64,000 bases of DNA from NORP259 sp041398705 (GCA_041398705.1 JAWKUI010000009.1:1-64000); one strand, 5' to 3'; shown: positions 34,551 to 47,447, counted from the stretch's first letter. Notes: generated from the sequence alone by a model not told the origin. Translations and numbers: made by a program.

Positions 34551-34591
34551 CTGCCCTTCCAAGACACCCTAGAGATTTCCTCGAACCCGCG

Positions 34592-37500
34592 ATGCTCGAT
34601 CACATCAGTCGCAAGGTCACTTTCCTCTTCGTCCTCCTGGCGGTCGCCGTCCTCGCCTTGTGGAGCATGGGCTTCCGCATGGGTCTGGACCTCCAAGGCG
34701 GTACCCGCCTGGAGTACAGCATCGACTTCGAGCGGGCGCTCAAGGAAGGCGCGATCACCCAGGCCCAGTTCCAGACCAAGGACCAACTCATCAACGAGTT
34801 GATCGGCGTTTGGACCGAGCGTGTGGACCCCACCGGCGTGAAGGGTGTGACCATCCGCCCCGAAGGTGCCAACCGCGTCGTGATCGAGCTGCCGGGTAGC
34901 GCCTCCGCCACCCGCCGCGAGGTCAGCCAGCCGCTGGGTTCGGAAGTGGGTGCGGGCGACGTGGCCCTGTACCTGGCCGAACCGACCGATATCGAGCTGC
35001 CGGCGGATCCGAACAAGCGCATCGCGCGCCTGGAGGAGTACTACCGGGACTTCCCCAGCGCTGGCGGTCATATCGAGATCGACGGCGAGCAGATGCGCTA
35101 CGGCAAGCGCGTCGGCAACATGCTGCGTAGCCTGGAGCGTGGCGGTGAGACCCCCGCTGCGGCCCACGCCGCCGGTGCCAAGGTGACGCTCAAGGCCTCC
35201 GATCCCTGGCGTCAGCTGATCGAGAACACCGGGGAGATGCACTTCTACATCGAAGCCGGCAACCAGGACTTCATCCCGGAAGGCGGCGTGCGTCCGAGCA
35301 CTGACCTCGAGACCCAGAAGGCCCGCGTGCTGGATTGGATCCAACGCAACCCCAACGCCCCCATCCGCGACTTCAACGCGGAGCTGGCGAGCGATCCGAA
35401 CCCCGACCTGAACCGCCTGCGTTGGTACCCGATGGCCACGAAGGACCCGAACGCCCAGTTCGAAGACCTTCTGCGGGCAGTGATCGAAGATCGCGATCCG
35501 AACTATCGCTTCAGCGGCACGGACTTCCCGAACTTCTACCCCTCCCAGGACAACCTCGGCCTGCCGGCCGTGGGTTTCGCCTCGGTGCCCGAGCGCGCCA
35601 ACGACTTCGGTGACTTCACCGAAGAACACGAAGGCGACCAGATGGCCATCGTCATCAACGACGAGATCATCACCTTCCCGGTCATCAACAGCCGCCTGCA
35701 GGGCGGTGGCATCATCGAAGGCGGCCCCGGCGGCTTCACCGCCACCGAGGTCAACGACCTGATCCGCGTGATGCGCTCGGGTTCGCTGCGCATCCGCCCG
35801 GACTTCGAAGCCCAGGAAACCGTAGGTGCGACCCTCGGTAGCGATTATGTGCGCCGGGGCTTCCTGAGCGCCATCGCTGGCCTCGTGGTCGTGCTGCTGT
35901 TCATGGCGATGTACTACCGCCGCCTCGGTGTGCTCGCGGGCGTGTCCCTGCTGTTCAACCTGGTGATCCTGATGGGCGCCATGGCCTTCATGCAGGCCAC
36001 CCTGACCCTGCCTGGTGTGGCCGGTATCATCCTCACCGTCGGTATGGCGGTGGACGCCAACATCCTGATCTACGAACGGATCCGGGAGGAGCAGCTCAAG
36101 GGCCGCAAGCCCCTGCAGTCGGCCCGCGACGGCTTCAAGAACGCCACCTCGACCATCGTCGACGCCAACCTGACCACCCTCATCACCGGCCTGATCCTCT
36201 ACAAGGTCGGTACCGGTCCGGTGCGCGGCTTCGCCACCACCCTCTGCGTCGGCATCGTGACCTCGATGATCTCGGTGCTCGTGCTCACCCGCGTGCTGGT
36301 GCACCTGGCCCTCGAGCGCGGCGTCGAGAACTGGAGCATGATGCGTTGGGTGACCGAGTCGAAGATCGACTTCGTCGGCAAGGCCAAGGGTTTCATCACC
36401 GCTTCCACCCTGCTGGTGATCGGCAGCCTCGTGCTGTTCGGCATGCAGCCCACGATCAAGTCGATGGGCATTGAATTCACCGGCGGCATCAGCGGCATCG
36501 CGAACCTCGAGAACGCGATGACCCCCGATGCGATGCGCGGGATGTTCGACCCCGGCAAGAACGAGAACCTCAAGGTCGCCACCACGCTCACCAAGACGAT
36601 CCAGATCAAGCCGATCCTGGCTTCGTCTTCCGGCGACGGCTACCTGGCCTACCGCTTCGAAGCCAAGTCGAAAGAACGCAACGACTCGATGCGTTCGGAA
36701 GTCCAGAACATCCTGGCCCCTGTTCTTCAGCGCGGCCCGGTCGAGGTCTCCGTCACCGAGGGCACCGCCACCGGCACGCTCTACTTCGACGCCAGCCACC
36801 CGGTGGCGGACATCGAAGCGGCCCTGGCCAAGAGCTGCAACATCTCCGAACCCAAGGTCACCGCGACCGAAGGCAAGAAGACCATCTACGGCTTCACCGG
36901 CCAGGTCCTGGGCACCAAGACCTCCAGCGACGTGTCACTGGACATTCAGGCCGGCCTCGATGCCCTGCGCGACCAAGAAGGTTCGCTGCTCAGCCTGTCC
37001 AGCCCGATCCCCGAGCTGAACGCGGTGGGCGCCACCGTCGTGGGTGAGATGCGCGACAAGGCCCTGCTGGCCGTGGTGCTCAGTCTCTTCGCCGCCGTGA
37101 TGTACATCCGCGTGCGTTTCGCCGAGTACTCCTACGGCTTCGCGGCCGTGATCGCCCTGGTGCACGACGTCAGCATGACCCTCGGCGCCCTCGCGATCAT
37201 GACCATGACCGGTTGGGTGCGCGCCGAGATCGACCTCGCGATGATCGCGGCCCTGCTCACCATCATCGGTTACTCGCTGAACGACACGATCGTGGTGTTC
37301 GACCGCGTGCGCGAAAACCTGCCGCGTATGAAAGGCGACCTGAGCTCGATCATCAACACGTCGATCAACCAGACCCTGTCGCGGACCCTGCTCACCTCGG
37401 GAACGACCTTGTTCTCCGTCGTGCTGCTGTTCGTCTTCAACGTGGGCACCAACAACGTGGTGGAAGGTTTCTCCTTCGCCATGTTCGTCGGCATCGTGGT

Positions 37501-37627
37501 GGGTACCTACTCGTCGATCTACATCGCGAGCCCGGCCCTCGTCTGGCTGGAGACGCGCCGCCTGCGCAAGCTCGAGGCCGAGCAGGCCGCCGAAGCCGCC
37601 AAGCCGCGCACCGCCACCCAGGCCTGA
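34592..37627 (+). CDS. secDF: SecD-SecF fused protein-translocase subunit
   Basis: 1011 residues, a natural SecD-SecF fusion. N-terminal helix SRKVTFLFVLLAVAVLALWS, then the SecD signature GLDLQGGTRLEY. The SecD C-terminal bundle contains GVAGIILTVGMAVDANILIYERIREE. A second half begins near residue 590 (FITASTLLVIGSLVLFGM) and carries the SecF signature GIEFTGG and IGYSLNDTIVVFDRVREN. It uses the proton gradient to help Sec export from the periplasmic side. An unusually long periplasmic insert sits in the SecD half (~residues 90-400). ATG 34592. It follows trmD-rplS and is closed by the terminator at 37646-37679. Confidence 0.97.
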   Translation: MLDHISRKVTFLFVLLAVAVLALWSMGFRMGLDLQGGTRLEYSIDFERALKEGAITQAQFQTKDQLINELIGVWTERVDPTGVKGVTIRPEGANRVVIELPGSASATRREVSQPLGSEVGAGDVALYLAEPTDIELPADPNKRIARLEEYYRDFPSAGGHIEIDGEQMRYGKRVGNMLRSLERGGETPAAAHAAGAKVTLKASDPWRQLIENTGEMHFYIEAGNQDFIPEGGVRPSTDLETQKARVLDWIQRNPNAPIRDFNAELASDPNPDLNRLRWYPMATKDPNAQFEDLLRAVIEDRDPNYRFSGTDFPNFYPSQDNLGLPAVGFASVPERANDFGDFTEEHEGDQMAIVINDEIITFPVINSRLQGGGIIEGGPGGFTATEVNDLIRVMRSGSLRIRPDFEAQETVGATLGSDYVRRGFLSAIAGLVVVLLFMAMYYRRLGVLAGVSLLFNLVILMGAMAFMQATLTLPGVAGIILTVGMAVDANILIYERIREEQLKGRKPLQSARDGFKNATSTIVDANLTTLITGLILYKVGTGPVRGFATTLCVGIVTSMISVLVLTRVLVHLALERGVENWSMMRWVTESKIDFVGKAKGFITASTLLVIGSLVLFGMQPTIKSMGIEFTGGISGIANLENAMTPDAMRGMFDPGKNENLKVATTLTKTIQIKPILASSSGDGYLAYRFEAKSKERNDSMRSEVQNILAPVLQRGPVEVSVTEGTATGTLYFDASHPVADIEAALAKSCNISEPKVTATEGKKTIYGFTGQVLGTKTSSDVSLDIQAGLDALRDQEGSLLSLSSPIPELNAVGATVVGEMRDKALLAVVLSLFAAVMYIRVRFAEYSYGFAAVIALVHDVSMTLGALAIMTMTGWVRAEIDLAMIAALLTIIGYSLNDTIVVFDRVRENLPRMKGDLSSIINTSINQTLSRTLLTSGTTLFSVVLLFVFNVGTNNVVEGFSFAMFVGIVVGTYSSIYIASPALVWLETRRLRKLEAEQAAEAAKPRTATQA

Positions 37628-37645
37628 TCGGTCGGCCAAGCCACA

Positions 37646-37679
37646 GGGGCCCGGGAATCCACACGGATTCCCGGGCCCC
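37646..37679 (+). terminator. Intrinsic terminator of the trmD-rplS-secDF unit
   Basis: A perfect 15-bp stem (37646-37660 with 37665-37679) around an ACAC loop is followed by TTGCATTT, 19 bp after the secDF stop. Confidence 0.85.
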
Positions 37680-37766
37680 TTGCATTTGGGCCTCCCCCAC
37701 GCGCTTCGCCCGGCCCCGGCCCGTGTGTTACCCTGATCCCCAGGGCCCTCCGCCCCGGCAACCGCC

Positions 37767-38249
37767 ATGCGCATCTTCCTCGGCCTCTTCGTCCTGCTCT
37801 CGCTGTTCCTGATGGCAGCGTTCTGGCACAAGGGCACCACCCGGCGCCTGCAACAGCAGATGGAGTTCGAGCAGGGCATTTCCGTGCAAGCGACCGCCGG
37901 GGAAGACCGTTGGGCGCGGCTCGTGCTAGGCCGCCCGAGCGGCGCCGAGCCCCTGGCCGTGCCCGCCCACCTGGCCGGCCAGCAGCCGATCGCGCCGGCC
38001 CCCGACGCACCGCTGCCCCAGCCCGGCCCCGAACCCGAGCCCGTGCCGGCGGCGACCCCCGACTTCGCGTACATCGTGCAACCGGGCGATGTGCTCGGCA
38101 CGATCTGCCAGAAACACTACGGCACCGCCAAGCCGCGCGTGATCCGCGCCGTGGCCATGTACAACGACCTGGCCGACGAGAACGGCCTGCGTCAGGGGCA
38201 GAAGCTGGCCCTGCCGGCGATCGAGATCCTGTTCCCCGACGGGCTGTAG
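37767..38249 (+). CDS. Membrane-anchored LysM-domain protein
   Basis: 160 residues. An N-terminal hydrophobic helix (IFLGLFVLLSLFLMAAFW) serves as anchor or uncleaved signal. Residues ~60-95 are Pro/Ala/Glu-rich. The C-terminal LysM domain (YIVQPGDVLGTICQKHYGT ... VAMYNDLADENGLRQGQKLALP) should bind peptidoglycan glycan strands. It is a short protein of unknown specific role in the cell wall. ATG 37767. It is convergent with the hybrid kinase gene, 16 bp apart. Confidence 0.85.
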   Translation: MRIFLGLFVLLSLFLMAAFWHKGTTRRLQQQMEFEQGISVQATAGEDRWARLVLGRPSGAEPLAVPAHLAGQQPIAPAPDAPLPQPGPEPEPVPAATPDFAYIVQPGDVLGTICQKHYGTAKPRVIRAVAMYNDLADENGLRQGQKLALPAIEILFPDGL

Positions 38250-38265
38250 GCCGCGCTGCGACGGA

Positions 38266-41214
<2,949 letters not shown>

Positions 41215-41360
41215 GGGGCAGGGAAGGACGGGGGGGCTTTCCTGGAATCGGCTTTTGGGCCGCCCCGCTTTGACCTCCTCCCACCCCGGGCCCGTTGCTT
41301 TTCCTCCTGGCGGCACTCACCCGGAAGATTTTTCCGGGCTGCCCCCCTGGAAACGCCCCG

Positions 41361-42659
41361 TCAGACCGGCCGCAGCTCGATCTCGGCCCCGGTGCGCTGG
41401 CGCAGCAAGCCGAGGGCGCTCGGGCTCAGGCGCACCCGCAGGCGCATGGTGCGCTCCTCGATGCACTCGGTTTCGAGTACGCCCCCGAGGGACCGCACCA
41501 GGGCCTGGCTGCGGCCGTCTTGCACGGGGATCATCACATCGAACAGGGTCGAGCGTGCGTCGAGGAACGCAGTGACGATCTCGGTCAATCGATCGATCCC
41601 CTGGCCCGAACGCGCGGAGATGTGCACGACTTTTGCGTCGCGGTCCCCCACCAGCAGGTGCAATTGCAGGGGGTCTTGCACGCGGTCGATCTTGTTTAGC
41701 ACGAGCACGTCCGGCAGGAGGCGCGCGGAGAGCGAAGCGAGCACGTCGTCCACCGCTTGCATCTGGTGCGCGGCGTCGGGGTGCGAGGCATCCACCACGT
41801 GCAGTAGAAGATCGGCCTGCAGGGTCTCCTCGAGGGTCGCGTGGAACGAAGCCACCAGGTGGTGCGGCAGGCGCTGCAGGAATCCGACGGTGTCGGAGAG
41901 CAGTACGACCCGTTTGTCGGGCAGGACCCACTTGCGCGTGCGCGTGTCGAGGGTGGCGAAGGGCATGTCGGCGACGAACTCTTCGCTGCCGGTCAGCCGA
42001 TTGAGCAGGGTGGACTTGCCCGCGTTGGTATACCCCACCAAGCCCACGGTGAACTGCCCGTCCCGCGACGAGACCTCGCGCTGCTTGCGGCGTTCGATGC
42101 CGGCGAGCTCTGCCTTCAGGTCGGTGATGCGTTTGTTGACGAGCCGCTTGTCGGTTTCGAGCTGGGTTTCGCCGGGACCGCGGGTGCCGATGGCGCCTTC
42201 GGTGCGCTCCAGGTGGGTCCACATGCGGCGCAGGCGCGGCCGCATGTATTCGTTTTGCGCCAGCTCGACCTGCAGGCTCGCTTGGCGCGTACGGGCGCGG
42301 CGCGCGAAGATGTCGAGGATTAGCTCGCTGCGGTCGATCACGCGCACGCCCCAAGCCTTCTCGAGGTTGCGGCCCTGGGCCGGCGTCAGGTCGTTGTCCA
42401 CCACGACCGCGTCGGGGTGGTACATGCCGATGGCCGCCTTGACCTCCTCGACCTTGCCCTTGCCGAGCAGGGTCGCAGGTGTGGGTTTGTCGCGGCGTTG
42501 CACGATGCCTTCGCCGACGACGATGCCTTCGGCCGCGCCCACCAGGGCGCGCACCTCGGACAATTCGCCTTCGAACTCGGCCGGGTGATCGGGCAGGATC
42601 GCGCCGCAGACCAGCACGCGGTCCTTATGCCGCTGAGTGGATTCGGGGGGACGGCTCAT
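41361..42659 (-). CDS. hflX: GTPase HflX
   Basis: 432 residues. N-terminal domain (ATLLGKGKVEEVKAAI, VVDNDLTPAQGRNLEKAW), linker ARTRQASLQVELAQNEYMRP, GTPase motifs GYTNAGKST (G1), DTVGFLQRLPHHLVASF (G3), NKID (G4) and SARSG (G5). It rescues stalled or hibernating ribosomes by splitting subunits. ATG 42659 overlaps the nadB stop (ATGA). Length and motifs are normal. Confidence 0.96.
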   Translation of the reverse strand: MSRPPESTQRHKDRVLVCGAILPDHPAEFEGELSEVRALVGAAEGIVVGEGIVQRRDKPTPATLLGKGKVEEVKAAIGMYHPDAVVVDNDLTPAQGRNLEKAWGVRVIDRSELILDIFARRARTRQASLQVELAQNEYMRPRLRRMWTHLERTEGAIGTRGPGETQLETDKRLVNKRITDLKAELAGIERRKQREVSSRDGQFTVGLVGYTNAGKSTLLNRLTGSEEFVADMPFATLDTRTRKWVLPDKRVVLLSDTVGFLQRLPHHLVASFHATLEETLQADLLLHVVDASHPDAAHQMQAVDDVLASLSARLLPDVLVLNKIDRVQDPLQLHLLVGDRDAKVVHISARSGQGIDRLTEIVTAFLDARSTLFDVMIPVQDGRSQALVRSLGGVLETECIEERTMRLRVRLSPSALGLLRQRTGAEIELRPV

Positions 42660-44362
42660 GGATGCAGCGCAGCTTGACCCAGCGGGGCCCGCTTCACTTC
42701 GATGCCGGTGATTCGGCCCCCTTCGCGCACGAGGGACTGCTCCAGGTGGAACGGTCCATCGGGGTGCAGGTCGGGGTAGTCGGTCCGCGCGTGCACACCG
42801 CGGGACTCGGTGCGTTCGAGGGCACCAAGGGTCGCCGAACGCGCGACGGTCAGCATGTTGTGCAGTTCCCAGAGGGCCGCGCCGTCTTTCGGCCAACGCA
42901 GCAGGGCGCTGAGCCAGAAACGCAGGCGCGAGAGCAGGTCCTCGAGGTCGGAGGCCTGGCGTTGCACTCCGAGTTGACGCCAGAGGATCGACTTGAGCGA
43001 GTAGGTCAGGTCGCCGACGTTCAGGCGGAAGCCATCGGGCGCGGAGGATCCGGGCCAGGGTGCGATCGGGGTGAGGCCGCGGGGGGCCTCGCGGCCGGCG
43101 GCTTGGGCCGCGGCCTTGCCGCAGGCTTCGCCCAGCACGAGCGACTCGAGCAGTGAGTTCGAGCCCATGCGGTTGGCGCCGTGCAGTCCGGTGGAGGCGA
43201 CTTCCCCCACCGCCCACAGGCCGGGCACCGAAGTGCGGCCGTCGAGGTCCACTTTCACACCACCGACCTGGTAGTGGGCTCCGGGACGCACCGGGATCGG
43301 GTCACGAGCGATGTCGATGCCGAAGAAGCTGCAGTGCCGGCTGATGGTTGGGAAAGCCTTGTGCGGGTCTTCCTGCAGGCTCGAAAGGTCCAAGTAGACG
43401 CTGGTGTCGCCAGTAGCCACCATCTGGCGGAAGACGGCGCGGCTGACCACATCGCGCGGCGCGAGTTCGGCCGCGGGGTGGTGATCGGGCATGAAACGGT
43501 AGCCGTTGCGGTCGCGCAGGATGCCGCCGGCGCCGCGCACGATTTCGCTGATCAGGACGCGCGCCGCACCCGCGATGTAGAGGCAAGTCGGGTGGAACTG
43601 CACGAACTCGGTGTCGCGCAACACCGCGCCGGCGCGCAGGGCCATGGCGAGGCCGTCACCGGTGGCGATGTCGGGGTTGGTGGTTTCGCGGTAGACCTGA
43701 CCCGAACCGCCCGTGGCGAGGATGACTTGGGTGGTGGCGAAAACCACCTTTTCCTGGCGGTCGCTGAGGCATAGCACCCCTTCCACCGCGCCGTCCGGAT
43801 CGGTCAGCACGTCGATGGCGAAGTGGTTCTCGAACACGCGCACGCGGGGGTTTTCGACGAGCCCTTGAGTGATCGCGCGCTGCATCTCGAAACCGGTGGC
43901 GTCGCCGTCCGCGTGCACGATGCGTGCGAACGAATGCCCGCCTTCTTTGGAAAGGCACAGGTGACCTTGCGTATCCCGGTCGAATTGCGCGCCCAGGGCC
44001 TGCATCTGCTTGAGCGCTGCAGGTCCGCCCCGCACCACGCGTTCGACCGCCTCGGGTTCGCTCAAGCCGCAGCCCACCTCCAGGGTGTCATCGCGGTGCG
44101 TCGCGAAGGAATCCGCAGGGTCGAGCACGGCGGCCATGCCGCCTTTGGCCCACTGGGTGTTGCTCGCGGTGGCCGGGCCTTTGGTCAATACGGCCACGCT
44201 CTTGCCGGCCGCGGCGGCGCCGAGGGCCGCAAAGCCCCCCGCGGATCCGCCACCCACCACCACCACATCGAAGCGGTAGTGCGGCACGTGCAAGGGGTCG
44301 AAATCGGTCAGGTACCGGTGGAGCGGGCAGGCTTCAAAGCGGCGGGGGCCGGGGGCACTCAT
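42656..44362 (-). CDS. nadB: L-aspartate oxidase
   Basis: 568 residues. It oxidises L-aspartate to iminoaspartate, the first step of de novo NAD synthesis. FAD-binding VVVVGGGSAGGFAALGAAAA near residue 34, active-site stretches THRDDTLEVGCGLSE and GGPAALKQMQALGAQFDRD, RIVHADGDATGFE, HPTCLYIAGA, and the second FAD motif LWAVGEVASTGLHGANRM. The C-terminal helical domain is complete. ATG 44362. First gene of a unit with hflX. nadA and nadC are not in this window. Confidence 0.93.
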   Translation of the reverse strand: MSAPGPRRFEACPLHRYLTDFDPLHVPHYRFDVVVVGGGSAGGFAALGAAAAGKSVAVLTKGPATASNTQWAKGGMAAVLDPADSFATHRDDTLEVGCGLSEPEAVERVVRGGPAALKQMQALGAQFDRDTQGHLCLSKEGGHSFARIVHADGDATGFEMQRAITQGLVENPRVRVFENHFAIDVLTDPDGAVEGVLCLSDRQEKVVFATTQVILATGGSGQVYRETTNPDIATGDGLAMALRAGAVLRDTEFVQFHPTCLYIAGAARVLISEIVRGAGGILRDRNGYRFMPDHHPAAELAPRDVVSRAVFRQMVATGDTSVYLDLSSLQEDPHKAFPTISRHCSFFGIDIARDPIPVRPGAHYQVGGVKVDLDGRTSVPGLWAVGEVASTGLHGANRMGSNSLLESLVLGEACGKAAAQAAGREAPRGLTPIAPWPGSSAPDGFRLNVGDLTYSLKSILWRQLGVQRQASDLEDLLSRLRFWLSALLRWPKDGAALWELHNMLTVARSATLGALERTESRGVHARTDYPDLHPDGPFHLEQSLVREGGRITGIEVKRAPLGQAALHP

Positions 44363-44798
44363 AGGGCGCCTATCCTAACTTCCGGCCGGTTCCGGCTATA
44401 CCCCGGAACCGCGGGGAACGGCAGCAGCGGCGGCGTGGGGAGGTGTCGGTGGAAACGCGGAAGCCGGGGCGAACGTTCGTTCGGGTTCGGTCCGTTTCCC
44501 GGGGCGCTGGGTGGCCGACGAGGGCCGGATCCCGATTTTCCCTCGACCCGAACGCATCCCTAACTCCAGCAAGAATGGCCACTTGCGATCGCCACCCGAA
44601 ATCTTCACAAGTTCGGGTCCTGTTCGGGTCGGATCCCGCGATACATTAGGCACCTGTTAGGTCTTCTTCTCTGGTCCCGGGGTGTGCAGCCTCGCCACCC
44701 CGGGCCGACCTACCCCGAACATCCCATGGGACACTCCCCGCTTCGCCAACCTGCCTTCCAACCCGGAACCCTGACCGGGAACGCCGTCCGGCCCGTCC
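44363..44798. other. Divergent regulatory region between nadB and the lexA unit
   Basis: 436 bases, no convincing gene. It holds two LexA-box-like elements: CGAACGTTCGTTCG at 44470-44483 and GTTC-N7-GTTC at 44611-44625, plus a -10-like TACATT at 44642. See the separate entry. Confidence 0.5.
44611..44647 (+). promoter_or_regulatory. Candidate LexA-controlled promoter of the lexA unit
   Basis: GTTC at 44611 and 44622 are spaced by seven bases (GTTC-N7-GTTC, the alphaproteobacterial LexA-box form), each followed by GGGTC. TACATT at 44642 is a plausible -10. A second, Bacillus-type palindrome CGAAC-N4-GTTCG lies at 44470-44483. Which, if either, this LexA recognises is unknown. Confidence 0.45.
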
Positions 44799-46217
44799 GT
44801 GAGAGCGGATCGGCGGCCGTTGGAAAGCCGGAACAGAATGGCCAGGGGGCTGCATCCACGCTTACGCAAGCGCAGCCCGATGGCCAGGAGACCCAGGGGA
44901 TTCGCCGTCAGATTGATTCCCTGCCGGCAACCCCCGGAGCCCCCCTCGGAACCGACGCCGGAACCCAACCGGCCGAAGGACACTCCACCGAGGGCTTCCA
45001 AGCGGCTGGTTCGCCGCAAATCCCGCTGCAACTCCGCAAAGGATCCGGTTCTCCCCACGGTCGCGCCGGCGCCCCACCGATCCAAAGCAACCACCGGGCA
45101 CGGCTCCGTACGTGCCGAACGCGAACGAAAGGCTTCGCAACCCTCCCTGCAGCGTTCCGATGTCGACGGGCAATCGGGGAAACCCCTTCCTGCCCCGGAA
45201 GCCGTCGCATCGACCCCTTCGCTCTCCAAGACGGCCCGCCGGGCCGAAGTGGCGAAGCAAGGGGATCTGGCCCGCAGCCTGCGGACCGGAAAGAAGCGCC
45301 AGAAGCGTGCTGTCTCGCAAGACCGCCCCTCGAAAGAGAACGGCGGGGGTACCCCACGCCCCCAGTCTGACGGGACCCGTCGGCGCCGGCGAACCGCCGC
45401 GCCGGACGTGCACTTGCCCTTTGCCGAGCCCCCCGCCCTTCCCTCCCTGGGCGAGAACCCGGCCAAAAGCAGCAAGCGCCGTCCGGCTCCCCTACGTACC
45501 GGTGCCCCCTTCGGGCTTCGCGCCGGTATGAAAGACGCCTCCACACATCCGTCGTCGACCGAAGACGGCAAGGCAAACCTGCCCGGTGGGTTCGATCCCG
45601 AACGGGGCGAGCAGCCGGTGGGCCTGCGCCATGTCCTGCGGCACCCCCGTACTTCGGTACAGGGAATGCTGCCGGAACATGCCGCGCACGGGGGGCCCAC
45701 CAACGACCGGAGCACGGGCCAATGGCTCGAGGTCCTGCTGGTCGGCCGCCCCACCGTGTGCCCGCCCGTCGCACCCGCCCTTTCGGGAGCGGAGCTCACC
45801 GCCCGCCTCCAGGAGGTCGAACAACGCAACCGCCTGCAGAAGCTGCACATGCAACGCCAGGTCGCCATGCATCCCCCGCAGATGCAAGAAAGCCCGACCC
45901 TGCGCCTCGCTCCCAAAGCGCACTACCGCGGCACCGTTGCGACGGATTCTCTGATGGCGCCGGCGCGGCCTTTCCTGCGGCGTGCAATGCAGACTTCCCT
46001 GCCGAATTCGGTGAAGGGGCCCGCCATGGTTTCCGCACAACCGTTGCGCCCCATCGCTGCCCTCTCCACCCAAGCGAACGTCGCCCCTGCGGTAGCCCTC
46101 GGCGAATCCAATGCAGCGGCGGCAAACACGTTGGGTCAGAAATTGACCAACCGGTTCCCACTGTTGCCCGCATACGTGCTCATGGCTTCCTTGATCGCCT
46201 GCACCTTCCTGGTCTAG
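44799..46217 (+). CDS. Unknown basic, Pro-rich protein with C-terminal membrane segment, upstream of lexA
   Basis: 472 residues from GTG 44799; ATG 44838 or 44880 are equally possible. The first ~250 residues are low-complexity, rich in Arg, Lys and Pro, and probably disordered. Residues ~330-440 look more ordered (SGAELTARLQEVEQRNRLQKL, a possible coiled coil). The last 17 (LPAYVLMASLIACTFLV) are a tail-anchor-like hydrophobic segment. It ends 3 bp before lexA, so it should share the putative SOS promoter. SOS-induced division inhibitors are often small membrane-tethered proteins beside lexA, which is a possible role but only by position. The upstream part is uncertain: a second frame (44726-45370) is also open and protein-like. 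Codon bias is weaker than in neighbours. Confidence 0.45.
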   Translation: MRADRRPLESRNRMARGLHPRLRKRSPMARRPRGFAVRLIPCRQPPEPPSEPTPEPNRPKDTPPRASKRLVRRKSRCNSAKDPVLPTVAPAPHRSKATTGHGSVRAERERKASQPSLQRSDVDGQSGKPLPAPEAVASTPSLSKTARRAEVAKQGDLARSLRTGKKRQKRAVSQDRPSKENGGGTPRPQSDGTRRRRRTAAPDVHLPFAEPPALPSLGENPAKSSKRRPAPLRTGAPFGLRAGMKDASTHPSSTEDGKANLPGGFDPERGEQPVGLRHVLRHPRTSVQGMLPEHAAHGGPTNDRSTGQWLEVLLVGRPTVCPPVAPALSGAELTARLQEVEQRNRLQKLHMQRQVAMHPPQMQESPTLRLAPKAHYRGTVATDSLMAPARPFLRRAMQTSLPNSVKGPAMVSAQPLRPIAALSTQANVAPAVALGESNAAAANTLGQKLTNRFPLLPAYVLMASLIACTFLV

Positions 46218-46220
46218 CCT

Positions 46221-46859
46221 ATGTCCATGACTCCCGCCCCCCTCACCGCGCGCCAACGGGACATCCTCAACTTCTTCCGGGAGTACCTGGAGGAAAACGG
46301 CATCAGTCCGACGCTTGAGGAAATCGCCGCGCACTTCGGTGTGAACAAAGTCACCATCTTTGGTCACGTCGCCGAACTCGAGCGCAAGGGAGTGCTCAAA
46401 CGCGCCGCCCGCGGAGTCAGCCGTGGCCTGCAACTGGTGGACGAAGAAGAATCCTCCACCGGCGAAGCCCGCATCGGCGCCTTCGCGATCCTCGGCACCA
46501 TCGCCGCCGGCTCCCCGATCGAAACCATCGAAGAGCCCGAGAACCTCGAACTCGGCGAACTCGTACCGCGCGGCAGCGAAGTCTACGCCCTGCGCGTTCA
46601 AGGCAACTCGATGATCGAAGACGCTATCGCCGATGGCGACCTGGTGCTCGTCGAACGTCGCAACCAGGCCCACAACGGCGAAACGGTAGTGGCCGTCCTC
46701 CCCGACGAAACCACCACCCTCAAGCGTTTCTACCGGGATCCAAAAGCCCCGAAATCGAAACGAATCCGCCTGCAACCGGCCAATTCCACCATGCAAGCCA
46801 TCTACCTGCCCGACGTAGAAATCCGCGGCGTCGTCGTCGCCGTCATCCGCCGCATGTAG
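46221..46859 (+). CDS. lexA: LexA repressor
   Basis: 212 residues. N-terminal winged helix (PLTARQRDILNFFREYLEE, PTLEEIAAHFGVNKVTIFGH) binds operators. Ala-Gly cleavage site in TIAAGSPI. The S24 protease dyad is Ser in QGNSMIEDAI and Lys in TTTLKRFYR. RecA-stimulated self-cleavage lifts repression of SOS genes. ATG 46221 follows the unknown membrane protein by 3 bp. The recognition helix differs in detail from E. coli, so the box may differ. Confidence 0.95.
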   Translation: MSMTPAPLTARQRDILNFFREYLEENGISPTLEEIAAHFGVNKVTIFGHVAELERKGVLKRAARGVSRGLQLVDEEESSTGEARIGAFAILGTIAAGSPIETIEEPENLELGELVPRGSEVYALRVQGNSMIEDAIADGDLVLVERRNQAHNGETVVAVLPDETTTLKRFYRDPKAPKSKRIRLQPANSTMQAIYLPDVEIRGVVVAVIRRM

Positions 46860-47027
46860 AACACCCTGCGGGACGCGCACGATCACCAACGCAGCTCACC
46901 AACGCAGATCAATAACGCCACCGACCCGCGGACCTGGCAGACATCACTGCCCCTCGTAGCCGAGCGACCCCGCACACCACACCAGCACACCCCCTGCGCG
47001 GGCCACCCACCTCCCTGGCCCGCCAAG

Positions 47028-47057
47028 AAGAAGGCAAGGTTTACCCCTTGCCTTCTT
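47028..47057 (+). terminator. Intrinsic terminator downstream of lexA
   Basis: AAGAAGGCAAGG and CCTTGCCTTCTT form a perfect 12-bp stem with a six-base loop, followed by TTT. It lies ~170 bp past the lexA stop. Confidence 0.65.
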
Positions 47058-47447
47058 TTTGCATCTCCTCACCGCCAGGCAAGTCCTTGCGAAAGCCATG
47101 AGTACCCGTGTGCTCTCCTTCCTTGGTCCACTGGAAGTGTGAATGCGGACACAACTGCGCCACAAGGCGCCTCCTGCAGCACTCGCTACAGCAGCCGCAG
47201 CAAACACTTCGGAAGTTGATCCACGGACAATGCTGCCGGGGAACGGCACTCAACCGGGCTGAGATCGCCCATTGGTGGTTGCGGTCGCCCCTGTCCTGAG
47301 CAAAGGACCCAGCGGGCAATCACCCGCCTGGCTTTGGCGAAGAGACCATAGGGGCCTGCCCGCTGCACCCTCTCCCACAAGGCTCCGGGTAGGGGCCGTC
47401 GGTCAGTCCGTTCTGATCGGGCGCGTTGGGAATGATGAACTCTAGAC

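Noticed and set aside
34514..36799. 761-residue minus frame inside secDF
   Set aside because: Shadow of secDF with Asp/His/Gly-rich composition and no domain.
44657..45916. 419-residue minus frame opposite the unknown lexA-linked gene
   Set aside because: Cys/Arg/Gly-rich, no motif, and opposite the more plausible plus frame; low certainty on both.
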